A stretch of DNA of 47,012 bases, taken from positions 1 through 47,012 of the forward strand of contig QKBZ01000027.1 of assembly GCA_003245895.1 (NCBI GenBank), read 5' to 3'. Positions within the stretch are counted from its first letter, which is position 1, and every line of letters starts with the position of its first letter. This DNA comes from Beggiatoa sp. (lineage in GTDB: Bacteria; Pseudomonadota; Gammaproteobacteria; Beggiatoales; Beggiatoaceae). Below are positions 21,912 to 30,274 of the stretch, in pieces. The notes under the pieces are model-generated. The model saw only the letters and a program-made list of their open reading frames with translations. It was not told the DNA's origin and did no database searches. The position numbers and the translations under genes were made by a program.

Positions 21912-21955
21912 TTGACTACTACTCCGTAGGGTTAGTCCTCCATATACCCCATACA

Positions 21956-21984
21956 TTGACTCTATTTTAGAGCACCCCAATATA
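21956..21984 (+). promoter_or_regulatory. Possible promoter for map
   Basis: TTGACT (21956-21961) and AATATA (21979-21984) are separated by 17 bp in the 181-bp gap between divergent rpsB and map. The -10 is a weak match. The rpsB promoter must lie in the same gap, but I could not place it with confidence. Confidence 0.3.
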
Positions 21985-22092
21985 TGTGACGGTATATGTG
22001 CGAGATAAAATAAAAATGAAAGGTTGCGTATAAAGCGAGTGCTTTATACCATAGAAGGCTTTTTACAACAATCTATATGTGTTCTAAATGCT

Positions 22093-22893
22093 ATGTCTGT
22101 CACCATCAAAACTCCAGAAGAAATTGAAAAAATGCGTGTTGCGGGTCGATTAGCTGCTGATGTATTGCTGATGATTGAACCGTATGTCAAGGAAGGGGTG
22201 ACTACAGAAGCCCTTGACAAACGGTGTCATGATTATATCACGCAAGTTCAACAAGCGATTCCTGCACCTTTAAATTACAGAGGTTTTCCAAAGTCAATTT
22301 GTACCTCGATTAACCATCAGGTGTGTCATGGTATTCCCAACGACCGCAAGCTGAAAAACGGTGACATTGTAAATATGGACATCACCGTGATTAAAGATGG
22401 TTATCATGGTGATACCAGTAAAATGTTTATCGTTGGCGAGTCGAGTGTGCGTGCGCAACGCTTAGTGGAAATTACTTATCAAGCGATGTGGATTGGCATC
22501 CGCATGGTGAAACCTAGCGTGTATTTAGGCGACATTGGTCACGAGATTCAACGCTTTGCTGAAAGCAACCGTTGTTCTGTAGTGCGGGAATATTGCGGGC
22601 ATGGTATTGGCAAAGATTTCCATGAAGAACCACAAGTACTGCATTACGGTCTGCCTAAAACGGGTTTACAACTGACCGCAGGTATGACGTTCACTATTGA
22701 GCCAATGTTGAATGCAGGTAAGCGGCATGTGCGTCAATTAGGCGATGGTTGGACAGTCATCACGAAAGATCATAGTTTATCTGCACAGTGGGAACATACA
22801 GTATTAGTCACAGATACAGGTGTAGAAGTCTTAACTTTGCGTCCTGATGAACATGCTTTACTGGAAAATCCACCAATTTCACAAGCAGTATAA
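22093..22893 (+). CDS. map: Methionine aminopeptidase, type I
   Basis: 266 residues from the ATG at 22093 (MSVTIKTPEEIEKMRVAGRL); an in-frame upstream extension has no family counterpart. Map removes initiator Met from new proteins. Metal ligands are visible: the two Asp in VNMDITVIKDGYHGDTSKMF, His in GHGIGKDFHEEP, Glu in FTIEPML and the final Glu in the WEHTVLVT region. It is divergent from rpsB, a conserved proteobacterial arrangement. Confidence 0.96.
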   Translation: MSVTIKTPEEIEKMRVAGRLAADVLLMIEPYVKEGVTTEALDKRCHDYITQVQQAIPAPLNYRGFPKSICTSINHQVCHGIPNDRKLKNGDIVNMDITVIKDGYHGDTSKMFIVGESSVRAQRLVEITYQAMWIGIRMVKPSVYLGDIGHEIQRFAESNRCSVVREYCGHGIGKDFHEEPQVLHYGLPKTGLQLTAGMTFTIEPMLNAGKRHVRQLGDGWTVITKDHSLSAQWEHTVLVTDTGVEVLTLRPDEHALLENPPISQAV

Positions 22894-23157
22894 ATGGTCA
22901 GTAGGTCAGATAACAAAAGACAGTTTGATGACTTTCACATTTGATGTAGTGATACACTTATATAAAAAGTGGTTTTCCTGATAATTAAATATAATTTAAA
23001 TTTACCGTTTGTCAGGTTTTTACCGCCGTTAACAAATTTTATTGCAGCAACTTTAGACTGAGTTTAACCCTTGATTAACAGCATTAACGTGTACTTATCT
23101 GTCCATATCACGCTGATTGTGCATGCTGTTACACAGGCTGCCAACTAAACATTTCTT

Positions 23158-23205
23158 GTCCCTAATTTGCTATTATTAAAGCAATATTAATATTTTTTTA
23201 GGGAC
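23158..23205 (+). promoter_or_regulatory. Leader hairpin that would cover the ribosome site of the next gene
   Basis: GTCCCTAA (23158-23165) pairs perfectly with TTAGGGAC (23198-23205), which contains the likely ribosome binding site of the gene starting at 23213. A small inner stem (TTGCT 23167-23171 / AGCAA 23180-23184) lies between the arms. The rest of the 319-bp gap from the map stop (22894) to 23212 is AT-rich and holds no gene that I can see. Confidence 0.4.
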
Positions 23206-23212
23206 GTAAGCG

Positions 23213-23875
23213 ATGAAATTTAAAACGATTCCAGCCACATTATTGGGGGTGCTGGCGTTATGCCTTAGCATACCTGCCTATAGTGTTGGCTTTGGCACTG
23301 AGGGGGCTAATGACGCAGTTTCTGAACTGACTTTACATCAAGTCGGTGTACCCGCAGAAGTGTTAACTCCCCCTTACCGCGCTGAACGAGATGCAGGTTT
23401 AATTACCAATCCCTCCGAGCGTAATCTTGATGGCGTTATTTACGCACAGCATTTAAACAATGCACGTATTGATTTCTTAGTCAGTGGCATTCGCAATGAT
23501 ATTCCTGTCGATGTGTTTTTAGCCTATAGCACACGACCTGGTGAAGGTGAAGAAATTCCATTAGGTATTTCTGGTCAATTCAGTTTAGATACACCCACCA
23601 TGCAAGTGATTGCAGGTTTATATGCAGAGCCTGTACAACATTTCTTGCAACATGAGGCTACTCCTTTAGGCAGCGTTTCTGTCACCACACGCTCAGTGAC
23701 GTTAAGTGTTTGGTTGTCTGATCTCAGCGCGCCACAGTTCCAAGGGGATGAGTTGTTTTTTCAAGCCTTAGCAGTACCCGCAGGCACGTTAAATTTAAAC
23801 GAAGCACAAGCCTCAGAAGTTGATCATTTTTTGATTAATCGTGATGCGGTGCGTGTGGTACGTCCGTTGGAGTAA
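23213..23875 (+). CDS. Secreted protein of unknown function
   Basis: 220 residues. An N-terminal signal peptide (MKFKTIPATLLGVLALCL, cleavage near IPAYS) implies export. The mature part has no Cys after the signal region, is mostly predicted beta by composition, and resembles no family that I recognise. It is followed by a B-type repeat element and preceded by a long AT-rich leader whose hairpin covers the ribosome site, so its expression may be controlled at translation. Confidence 0.65.
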   Translation: MKFKTIPATLLGVLALCLSIPAYSVGFGTEGANDAVSELTLHQVGVPAEVLTPPYRAERDAGLITNPSERNLDGVIYAQHLNNARIDFLVSGIRNDIPVDVFLAYSTRPGEGEEIPLGISGQFSLDTPTMQVIAGLYAEPVQHFLQHEATPLGSVSVTTRSVTLSVWLSDLSAPQFQGDELFFQALAVPAGTLNLNEAQASEVDHFLINRDAVRVVRPLE

Positions 23876-23884
23876 GTAATTTAG

Positions 23885-24066
23885 TTTTCTCATTCCCACA
23901 CGCTGTGTCACTGCCATTAAGTTAAGCGATGTTGTAGATCGGATAAGGCGACAGCCGTCATCCGACATAACACAGTTGAAGCTTGAACCAAGCCACTTGC
24001 GGCGGATGACGGCTAACGCCTTATCCGCCCTACAAAACCATGTAAAGCCTTAACTTAATGGTAGTA
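23885..24066 (+). repeat. Type-B element inserted beside a type-A half hairpin
   Basis: TTCTCATTCCC plus the 11-bp palindrome ACACGCTGTGT (23898-23908) is the left half of an A-type end hairpin. A 158-bp B element follows at 23909-24066, with left end CACTGCCATTAAGTTAAG, a C module at 23933-24034 and right end CTTAACTTAATGGTAGTA (16 of 18 matching). The expected second copy of the 11 bp and the GGGAA arm are not found on the right. Confidence 0.8.
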
Positions 24067-24108
24067 AGGGTTTGGATGAGGGCTATTCAAAACCAGAACA
24101 AAAGCCAA

Positions 24109-24885
24109 ATGTTTCTAATCGACAGTCATGCCCATTTTGATGATGTGCAATTTGATGTAGATCGCACGCTGGCCTTACAACGCGCACACGCCGCAGGTGT
24201 GCAAGCACAAGTATTACCTGCCGTTACTGCCGACAGTTGGCCAAAACTGAAACACGTTTGCCAACAATATTCCGGTTTATTTCCCGCCTACGGCTTACAC
24301 CCCATTTTTTTAGCAACGCATCAAATTCAACATTTACAAACATTAGATGAATGGTTACAGCGAGAACCCGCTGTCGCAGTGGGAGAGTGTGGCTTAGATT
24401 TTTATCTAACTGATCTGAATCCAGAACAGCAAACCGACTACTTCATGGCGCAACTACGCTTAGCACAAAATCACCAATTACCGGTGATTATTCATGCCCG
24501 TCGCTCAGTCGATGCTGTATTAAAATGTTTGCGTCAAGTAAAGGGTTTAACAGGTGTGGTACATAGCTTTGTTGGCAGTGAGCAACAAGCACAGCAGTTG
24601 ATTGATTTGGGGTTTTATCTCAGCCTTGGTGGGCCTATTACTTACCCACGCGCCCAACGCTTACACCGCTTGGTGGCTACATTACCGTTAGAACGCTTAT
24701 TACTGGAAACTGATGCGCCAGACCAACCCTTATGTGGACGGCAAGGGCAACGCAATGAGCCAGCTTATCTTGCTGAAGTGTTGCAACAGTTTGCGCAATT
24801 GCGACAGCAGTCAGCAACAGAAATTGCTGAGATTACCAGTCGCAATGCAATTACTTTGTTTAACCTGCCATTAACACAGTGCTAA
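24109..24885 (+). CDS. TatD-family metal-dependent hydrolase
   Basis: 258 residues from the ATG at 24109 (MFLIDSHAHFDD), the standard TatD start. In-frame upstream ATGs at 24058 and 24076 exist, the first lying inside the repeat end. TatD-like proteins are 3'-5' DNA exonucleases or deacylases of the TIM-barrel amidohydrolase type. Metal ligands: SHAHFD, VGECGLDF with Glu, PVIIHAR with His, GVVHSF with His, and LLETDAPD with Asp. Whether it is YjjV-, YcfH- or TatD-like cannot be settled here. Confidence 0.9.
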   Translation: MFLIDSHAHFDDVQFDVDRTLALQRAHAAGVQAQVLPAVTADSWPKLKHVCQQYSGLFPAYGLHPIFLATHQIQHLQTLDEWLQREPAVAVGECGLDFYLTDLNPEQQTDYFMAQLRLAQNHQLPVIIHARRSVDAVLKCLRQVKGLTGVVHSFVGSEQQAQQLIDLGFYLSLGGPITYPRAQRLHRLVATLPLERLLLETDAPDQPLCGRQGQRNEPAYLAEVLQQFAQLRQQSATEIAEITSRNAITLFNLPLTQC

Positions 24886-24919
24886 AGCAAATGATTAAAG
24901 TATTATCTGCGAGTGTCAA

Positions 24920-25591
24920 TTAATAAGGTTTTTGGTTTTGATAGTTGCCTGCTGGACTGTAGTCACATCCCACAATTACATTATTGCCGCAAGTCACTTT
25001 AGCACAACCCACTTCTGTACTATTACGCCAAACCATCTGTGTGTAATGTCCAAACTTAGCGAAGTTTTCACTAGAGATACTTTCGCCGTGATAATACTGT
25101 TTCTCTTTTGCCCATGCTTTAGCCGCATCACCGACCCCAAAAAAGCCTTTTGTCCCGATAAATAAGTTCTCGCCATATTTGCGGGCAATGCGATCAGGGT
25201 TATGTTGCAAACTACAACTACCCGCTGCGAGTTTATCCAACCAGCCTTGCATATAAGTTGCGACATCACTTGACCACGTTACGCCAGCAACACCAACGTC
25301 AGCACGGGTTTGATTGTGTAAAGCCAATAAAGTGCTAACCTCGTCGGCACTTAAACGAGAGCCAATCTCTGCGGGTACAGTGACTGTAGGAACTGCGGGA
25401 GTTTCAGGTGTTGTCATCGCAGGTGGCTCTGGCACGGCTGCGGCGGCAGTGTTCTCAGCAGTTGAGATGGCAGTATTCGCAACTGCTTTAGTGCTCTCTT
25501 GTGAACTCACGGGTTTGGTATTGCCGTTTTCATGTTCCATACAAGCCATTAAGCTCATACCCATTAAGCAATATAAGACTGTGCGTTGCAT
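24920..25591 (-). CDS. CAP/SCP-domain lipoprotein
   Basis: 223 residues. The signal sequence ends in a lipobox (SLMAC, Cys17), so it is probably anchored in a membrane facing the periplasm or outside. A low-complexity Thr/Ala/Pro linker (~25-75) leads to a CAP (PR-1/SCP) domain from LLALHNQTRADVGV to the C-terminus. The conserved surface residues are present: CSLQHNP (His), KYGENLF (Glu) and GHYTQMVW (His). Bacterial CAP proteins are often called cysteine-rich secretory-like; function is generally unknown, with lipid or protein binding suggested. Confidence 0.88.
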   Translation of the reverse strand: MQRTVLYCLMGMSLMACMEHENGNTKPVSSQESTKAVANTAISTAENTAAAAVPEPPAMTTPETPAVPTVTVPAEIGSRLSADEVSTLLALHNQTRADVGVAGVTWSSDVATYMQGWLDKLAAGSCSLQHNPDRIARKYGENLFIGTKGFFGVGDAAKAWAKEKQYYHGESISSENFAKFGHYTQMVWRNSTEVGCAKVTCGNNVIVGCDYSPAGNYQNQKPY

Positions 25592-25734
25592 ATCCAGTGC
25601 TCTCCATTGGGGGTTAGTTGAAAGGCTCAGTATATAGTATTTTTAATTGCAGGGTTTCAAGCAAGATTCAAATTTTAATTGATTAAACTTGCGCCCTTAT
25701 TAATACTCAGCGACGACTGTTTTAGATGTCTGTA

Positions 25735-26580
25735 TTAAAACGACACCATTAAATTATCAATTAAGCGTGTTTGGCCTAATTTTGCAGCCGCTAAAATAAC
25801 CGCGCGATTACTGCGGGCTAACTCAGCCGGTGTTAAATTGATTGGATCGCAAATATTGACATAATCCGGTACAAACCCTTGTTGTTTTAAACGATCATGG
25901 GCAAATTGCTCTAAGCTTGCCACCGAGCGTTCACCTTGTTGTATCCGCTCTGCGACGGCCTGCAAGCTTTGATACAGTTGCGGTGCAGAGGCACGTTGTT
26001 CTGCGGTTAAATACTGATTGCGTGAACTCAAGGCTAAACCATCAGCTTCGCGCACAATTGGCACACCTAATACCGTTACTGGTAAGAATAAATCCGCCAC
26101 CATTTGTTTAATAATGGTGAGTTGTTGATAATCTTTGCAGCCAAATACCGCATGATCAGGCTGTACTAAATTAAACAACTTACAAACAATCGTGGTTACG
26201 CCAACAAAGTGTGTAGGCCGCGAACGTCCGCACAATAACTCTCCTAATTTAGGCACTTGCACTGTAGTGCTACTTTCCTCGCCATTCGGATATAAATCTT
26301 GCACCGTAGGCGCAAAAACCGTTTGCACACCTAACGCTTTTAACTGCTCGCAATCGGCCTCTAAGGTGCGCGGATAACGCTCATAATCTTCGCCAACACC
26401 AAATTGCAAAGGATTGACAAAAATACTCACCACTACTTGTTTGGCATACTGCTGCGCGGTACGCACTAAGGTTAAATGCCCTTCGTGTAAATTGCCCATC
26501 GTTGGTACTAAGGCAATCCCTTGTGTGCGTAAAGAAGCTAAATGCTGCCGTAAATCTGCATGTGTATGTATGATATTCAT
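25735..26580 (-). CDS. panC: Pantothenate synthetase
   Basis: 281 residues from the ATG at 26580 (MNIIHTHADLRQ); a TTG six bases upstream is less likely. PanC joins pantoate and beta-alanine with ATP, the last step to vitamin B5 and CoA. HIGH-type nucleotide motif PTMGNLHEGHL; substrate region FVNPLQFG; GCKDYQQL; and the KMSKS-like LSSRNQYL. panB and panD are not adjacent in this window. Upstream is an 813-bp repeat-filled gap. Confidence 0.96.
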   Translation of the reverse strand: MNIIHTHADLRQHLASLRTQGIALVPTMGNLHEGHLTLVRTAQQYAKQVVVSIFVNPLQFGVGEDYERYPRTLEADCEQLKALGVQTVFAPTVQDLYPNGEESSTTVQVPKLGELLCGRSRPTHFVGVTTIVCKLFNLVQPDHAVFGCKDYQQLTIIKQMVADLFLPVTVLGVPIVREADGLALSSRNQYLTAEQRASAPQLYQSLQAVAERIQQGERSVASLEQFAHDRLKQQGFVPDYVNICDPINLTPAELARSNRAVILAAAKLGQTRLIDNLMVSF

Positions 26581-26700
26581 AAGCAAATGATCGTGTGAAT
26601 GCTAAAAAGCGTGTGGGTTAGAAGGGGGAGATAGAGTAAGAGATGTAAGTTTGTGGAGTGGGATAGACGTAAGCCACATTCCACCCTGTTTCAATACAGG

Positions 26701-26836
26701 TAGGCGTTACACAGTTTAAAGTGACTTGATAGTTTTTTGTAGGGCGGATAAGGCGTTAGCCGTCATCCGCCGATATATCATATGACGCTGTGCTTATACG
26801 ACCTACAACTGTTCTCATCGTCAACTGCGTAACTCT
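26701..26836 (+). repeat. Inverted-repeat element (type J) carrying a short type-C module
   Basis: The left end TAGGCGTTACACAGT (26701-26715) and the right end CAACTGCGTAACTCT (26822-26836) are imperfect inverted repeats. The same ends are found at 30104-30274. Between them is a 70-bp hairpin module (26738-26807), TGTAGGGCGG to GACCTACA. No target duplication could be seen for this copy. Confidence 0.55.
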
Positions 26837-26841
26837 TTACA

Positions 26842-27307
26842 ACCTGAGTTCGATGGAAATTATCATTAGAAACAAAGCTATGCTTCTCGTTCCCAAATGC
26901 CATTTGGGAATGCAGTCGTGACGTGCTACGTCACGAGTGAACTAAACGACGGATTTAGCTCGATCTTGGAGCAAACCCACGACGCAGCGCGTCGTGACTG
27001 CATTCCCACACGGCGTGTCATTGCCATTAAGTTAAGCGATTCTAACGTGTAGGATGGGTAGAGCGAAGCGAAACCCATCATGTTACAAAATGACATGATG
27101 GGTTTCGGCGCGAGATAATATTGTGATTAAAACAGAATTACGGGCGCGCCTCTACCCATCCTACATGCTGTTCAGACTTCTCCGCGTTCGCACCGCAAAA
27201 GGACGCGGCGCAAACCCTACAAAATCGCTTAACTTAATGGCAGTGACACAGCGTATAGGAACGAGAAACCAATTGTTTTTACAACAAATATTTCGTCGAA
27301 CTCAGGT
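26842..27307 (+). repeat. Outer inverted repeat surrounding the 26.9-27.3 kb nested element
   Basis: ACCTGAGTTCGA (26842-26853) and TCGAACTCAGGT (27296-27307) are perfect 12-bp inverted repeats flanking the A/B composite. Similarity weakens beyond them. This may be the remains of a further small element into which the composite was inserted. It could be coincidence. Confidence 0.4.
26884..27268 (+). repeat. Type-A dumbbell element interrupted by a type-B element (nested)
   Basis: Outer A element: left hairpin CGTTCCC-AAATGCCATTT-GGGAATGC, two inner perfect 8-bp hairpins (TCGTGACG/CGTCACGA and CACGACGC/GCGTCGTG), then right hairpin arm GCATTCCC. The right hairpin loop holds a 227-bp B element at 27019-27245, flanked by ACACGGCGTGT (27008-27018) and ACACAGCGTAT (27246-27256), an 11-bp duplication with two mismatches. 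B itself carries a D module (27048-27165, TGTAGGATGGG to CCCATCCTACA) and a G fragment (27177-27221). No gene is credible in the gap 26581-27393. Confidence 0.85.
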
Positions 27308-27393
27308 CTTTACAGGCTAAAGTTAAAATTTTGTTGAAGGCGACCACAGAGCCAAAACCACAACCTAAGCAAGATGATAAGAAAATTGCTGTC

Positions 27394-27798
27394 TTATGCG
27401 CTTGATACGGCTAATGGTTCAGGCAATACTTCCAATTCAATTTCTTCTAATTGTTGATATAACTCTTCAATTAAAGCCGTCATATCCACTGCCTCACTGT
27501 CTGGGCGAGAAAACTCTACACCAACATCAAATAAGGTGTGTTCATGCTCATCTGTGCGTCGGGTACACCAGACAACACTGCCCTGTAATTCTTGAAAATC
27601 GAGTGAAAACTCTAAGGGGGCAGGCCATGTGATACGGATACGTGTACCAATGACCCATGATTGTTCTGATTCAAAAGCTAATCCACCTTCACCAATATTC
27701 AACATTGCTTGTAAATGCTGAGTGGTTTCTGCTGTATGAATATGGATTAAGATACTGCTCTTGTGGCGTTGAAAGCGGCGTTTATCTTGACTACTCAT
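27394..27798 (-). CDS. PilZ-domain protein
   Basis: 134 residues. PilZ domains bind cyclic di-GMP and alter motility, exopolysaccharide or surface attachment. The RxxxR motif is present as RRFQRH near the N-terminus and the second motif as MLNIGEGGLAFES, where the usual Ser of (D/N)xSxxG is Gly, so c-di-GMP affinity could be altered. The C-terminus is an acidic helix (LIEELYQQLEEIELE). Divergent from pdxB. Single-domain, so it probably acts on a partner. Confidence 0.83.
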   Translation of the reverse strand: MSSQDKRRFQRHKSSILIHIHTAETTQHLQAMLNIGEGGLAFESEQSWVIGTRIRITWPAPLEFSLDFQELQGSVVWCTRRTDEHEHTLFDVGVEFSRPDSEAVDMTALIEELYQQLEEIELEVLPEPLAVSSA

Positions 27799-27888
27799 GG
27801 ATGAATCCCCATTGTTCCTTATGTATCAAAGCATATAAGTGGACATCGCCACTTGCAAGCAACAACGCACAAGCACCGCGTTTCCTGC

Positions 27889-27917
27889 TTGACGGGGGGT
27901 TAAAACTAGCCTAGCAT
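27889..27917 (+). promoter_or_regulatory. Sigma-70-type promoter of pdxB
   Basis: TTGACG (27889-27894), 17-bp spacer, TAGCAT (27912-27917), 33 bases before the pdxB start. The -35 matches five of six and the -10 four of six consensus positions. Confidence 0.5.
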
Positions 27918-27950
27918 CCCTGCCCCTACCTGCTTGGGAACCTGTCGCTT

Positions 27951-29093
27951 ATGCACATCATTGCAGATGAAAATATTCCTTATGTACGAGAAGCCTTCGC
28001 TGCAATAGGCGAAGTTCATACCGTGCACGGTCGTCAGCTCAATGCCGAACACGTGCGCAATGCCGATATTTTATTGGTGCGCTCAGTCACTCCCGTTAAC
28101 CAACAACTATTACAAAATTCGCCCGTGCGTTTTGTCGGCACAGCGACGATTGGCGTTGATCATGTGGATCAAGTCTGGTTGCAGCAGCAAGGCATCGGTT
28201 TTGCCAGTGCGCCCGGTTGTAACGCAAACTCGGCTGCTGAATATGTGGTGAGTGTATTATTAATATTAGCGCAACGACATGGTTTCCGATTAACGGAAAA
28301 AACGGTCGGTATCATCGGCTGTGGTAATGTAGGTTCACGGGTGTATCAGAAACTGACCGCACTCGGCATGCACTGTTTACGTCATGATCCCCCATTAGCT
28401 GCACGTAGCAACAGCCATGATTTTGCCAGCCTGCAAGAAGTGTTACGGGCAGATGTAGTTACCGTACACGTCCCATTACAGACCGTTGGTCAGTATCCTA
28501 CACGCGGCTTAGTTGATGCAAGCTTTTTGCAACAATTGTCTGCTAAAGCCATTTTCATCAATACGTCTCGTGGCGAAGTGGTTAACGAAGCAGCATTACA
28601 ACAACAATTAGCCTATGCCCCCAAGCAAATTGCGGTGTTAGACGTTTGGCAAAATGAACCTGTCATTAATCCTGACACAGTGGTTTATAGCAGTTTAGCC
28701 ACTCCCCACATTGCCGGTTATAGCTTTGATGGCAAAGTGCGTGGCACAGAAATGCTGGTAGAAGCGGTCACACAGCACTTTCAATTAGATTACAGGTGGC
28801 ATGCCGCTGAGGTGATACCACCGCCGCCGATTACGGATTTACACTTTTCTGATAGCATCAACGACGAGCAAGCCATTTATCAAGCCGTGACTTGCTGTTA
28901 CGACCCGCGTTCTGACGATGCCGCCTTGCGCCGAAGCCTGCAAGACAGCCACCGTGCAGAAAGTTTTGATCATCTGCGCAAGTATTACCCAACCCGCCGC
29001 GAATTTTCGACGTTGCGTGTGACTTTGCCTACACACCGTCATAACTTAGCCGCCCAGTTAAGCGGTTTAGGTTTCCAAGTCATCACCGTTTAA
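27951..29093 (+). CDS. pdxB: Erythronate-4-phosphate dehydrogenase
   Basis: 380 residues. PdxB oxidises 4-phosphoerythronate in the DXP-dependent route to pyridoxal phosphate, which starts from the same DXP that Dxr uses. Start MHIIADENIPYVREAF is typical. NAD-binding motif VGIIGCGNVGSRV (~120-132), catalytic Arg in INTSRGEVVNE, Glu in the QNEPVI region, and His in ATPHIAGYSFDGK. The C-terminal dimerisation domain of PdxB is present (to RVTLPTHRHNL), separating it from other D-2-hydroxyacid dehydrogenases. Confidence 0.95.
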   Translation: MHIIADENIPYVREAFAAIGEVHTVHGRQLNAEHVRNADILLVRSVTPVNQQLLQNSPVRFVGTATIGVDHVDQVWLQQQGIGFASAPGCNANSAAEYVVSVLLILAQRHGFRLTEKTVGIIGCGNVGSRVYQKLTALGMHCLRHDPPLAARSNSHDFASLQEVLRADVVTVHVPLQTVGQYPTRGLVDASFLQQLSAKAIFINTSRGEVVNEAALQQQLAYAPKQIAVLDVWQNEPVINPDTVVYSSLATPHIAGYSFDGKVRGTEMLVEAVTQHFQLDYRWHAAEVIPPPPITDLHFSDSINDEQAIYQAVTCCYDPRSDDAALRRSLQDSHRAESFDHLRKYYPTRREFSTLRVTLPTHRHNLAAQLSGLGFQVITV

Positions 29094-29120
29094 TCAAGAA
29101 CAATTAAGCTGATGTACGCT

Positions 29121-29285
29121 TGTAGGGTGGAATAGCGTAGCGTATTCCACCATAAAATTCTGCAAAAACTGAGCAAAAACAGACTATAAGCTGCATGGTG
29201 GAATACGGCTTACGCCTATTCCACCCTACGCCAAACGTTCGCACCGCAAACGTTCGCACCGCAAAAGGACGCGGAGCAAAGCCCA
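29121..29285 (+). repeat. Type-E hairpin module plus G fragment
   Basis: E module 29121-29229: TGTAGGGTGGAATAGCG to CGCCTATTCCACCCTAC. Each half is its own hairpin, and the two halves are also inverted to each other. A G fragment follows (29234-29285), containing CGTTCGCACCGCAAA twice in tandem. It fills most of the pdxB-LOG gap (29094-29356). Confidence 0.8.
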
Positions 29286-29356
29286 CAGTATGTCGTCAGT
29301 TTAACTATATTCATTATTAGACAATCCAATCCCTTCTCATTCTAGCGAGTATTACC

Positions 29357-30028
29357 ATGGCTACCCAATCCGAATCATGGCGCGTGTTACAGATCATGTC
29401 CGAGTTCGTCGAAGGCTTTGATCGTTTAGCAGATATTGCTCCCGCCGCCACTATTTTCGGTTCTGCACGTTTTCCTGAGCAGCATCCTTATTATGTGTTA
29501 GCGGAAAAAATCGCTTATGAATTATCACAAGCCGGTTTCTCAGTGCTCACAGGCGGTGGGCCGGGCATTATGGAAGCGGCCAATCGCGGCGCATTTTCAG
29601 GCAAATCGAAAAGCGTTGGCTTAAATATTCAGTTGCCACATGAGCAACATGCCAATGCTTACCAAGATTTATCGCTCAATTTTCGCTATTTTTTTGTGCG
29701 CAAAGTGATGTTAGTGCGCTATGCCTCGGCCTATGTCGCCTTACCCGGTGGCTTTGGCACGTTAGATGAATTAGGGGAGTTGCTGACCTTAATGCAAACC
29801 CAGAAAATCCCGCGCGCGCCGATTATTCTCGTTAAAAAAGAATTTTGGGGTGGTTTATTGGATTGGTTTAAAAACACTTTGGTCACACATAAAACCATTG
29901 ATGACGTGGATGTTGACTTAATTACTTTAGTGGATGAACCTCAAGCCGTACTCGACACGATTTTTAATTTCTACGAAAGTTCAACGCTTGCCATGCGTGA
30001 CAAAGAATCGTTGTTTAAATACATTTAA
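29357..30028 (+). CDS. LOG-family (TIGR00730-type) Rossmann-fold protein
   Basis: 223 residues. LOG proteins cleave nucleoside 5'-monophosphates to base and ribose phosphate (cytokinin-activating activity in some; a housekeeping nucleotide role in many bacteria). FGSARF (beta1), LTGGGPGIMEAANRGA and the hallmark PGGFGTLDELGE are all intact. Flanked on both sides by hairpin repeats, so probably transcribed alone. It is a useful reference for the divergent SLOG-like lipoprotein at 37.7-38.9 kb. Confidence 0.93.
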   Translation: MATQSESWRVLQIMSEFVEGFDRLADIAPAATIFGSARFPEQHPYYVLAEKIAYELSQAGFSVLTGGGPGIMEAANRGAFSGKSKSVGLNIQLPHEQHANAYQDLSLNFRYFFVRKVMLVRYASAYVALPGGFGTLDELGELLTLMQTQKIPRAPIILVKKEFWGGLLDWFKNTLVTHKTIDDVDVDLITLVDEPQAVLDTIFNFYESSTLAMRDKESLFKYI

Positions 30029-30103
30029 GCGCGTGACAGACATTCGCTAGCCAACTGACTGCCTGTTACACGTTCTCCTTGTCGATGGTAAGTTTCTCAA
30101 ATG

Positions 30104-30274
30104 TAGGAGTTACGCAGTCGCATTCTTGTAGGATGGGCTGACGCAGGAAGTCCATCGTTTACCGCGCCCTTGATTTAATGGGCTGACGCGACTGATGTGA
30201 TGGGCTTCGTGCCTCAGCCCATCCTACACGCATTGCCGTTCTTTACCAGAGGGCTGCCAACTGCGTAACGCCTA
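30104..30274 (+). repeat. Type-J inverted-repeat element carrying a type-F module
   Basis: Ends TAGGAGTTACGCAGT (30104-30118) and ACTGCGTAACGCCTA (30260-30274) match at 14 of 15 positions as inverted repeats. They are flanked by a direct AAATG at 30099-30103 and 30275-30279, a likely 5-bp target duplication. Inside is an F module (30127-30228), TGTAGGATGGGCTGACG to CAGCCCATCCTACA. Confidence 0.7.

Noticed and set aside
27123-27320. A 65-residue reading frame in the repeat-filled gap
   Set aside because: It lies wholly inside the D module, G fragment and B end; the sequence is explained by the repeats and has no ribosome site.
26581-27393. Possible CRISPR array or tRNA cluster because of dense repeats
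   Set aside because: Repeats are palindromic, of several types and nested; there is no regular repeat-spacer spacing and no cloverleaf or CCA end.
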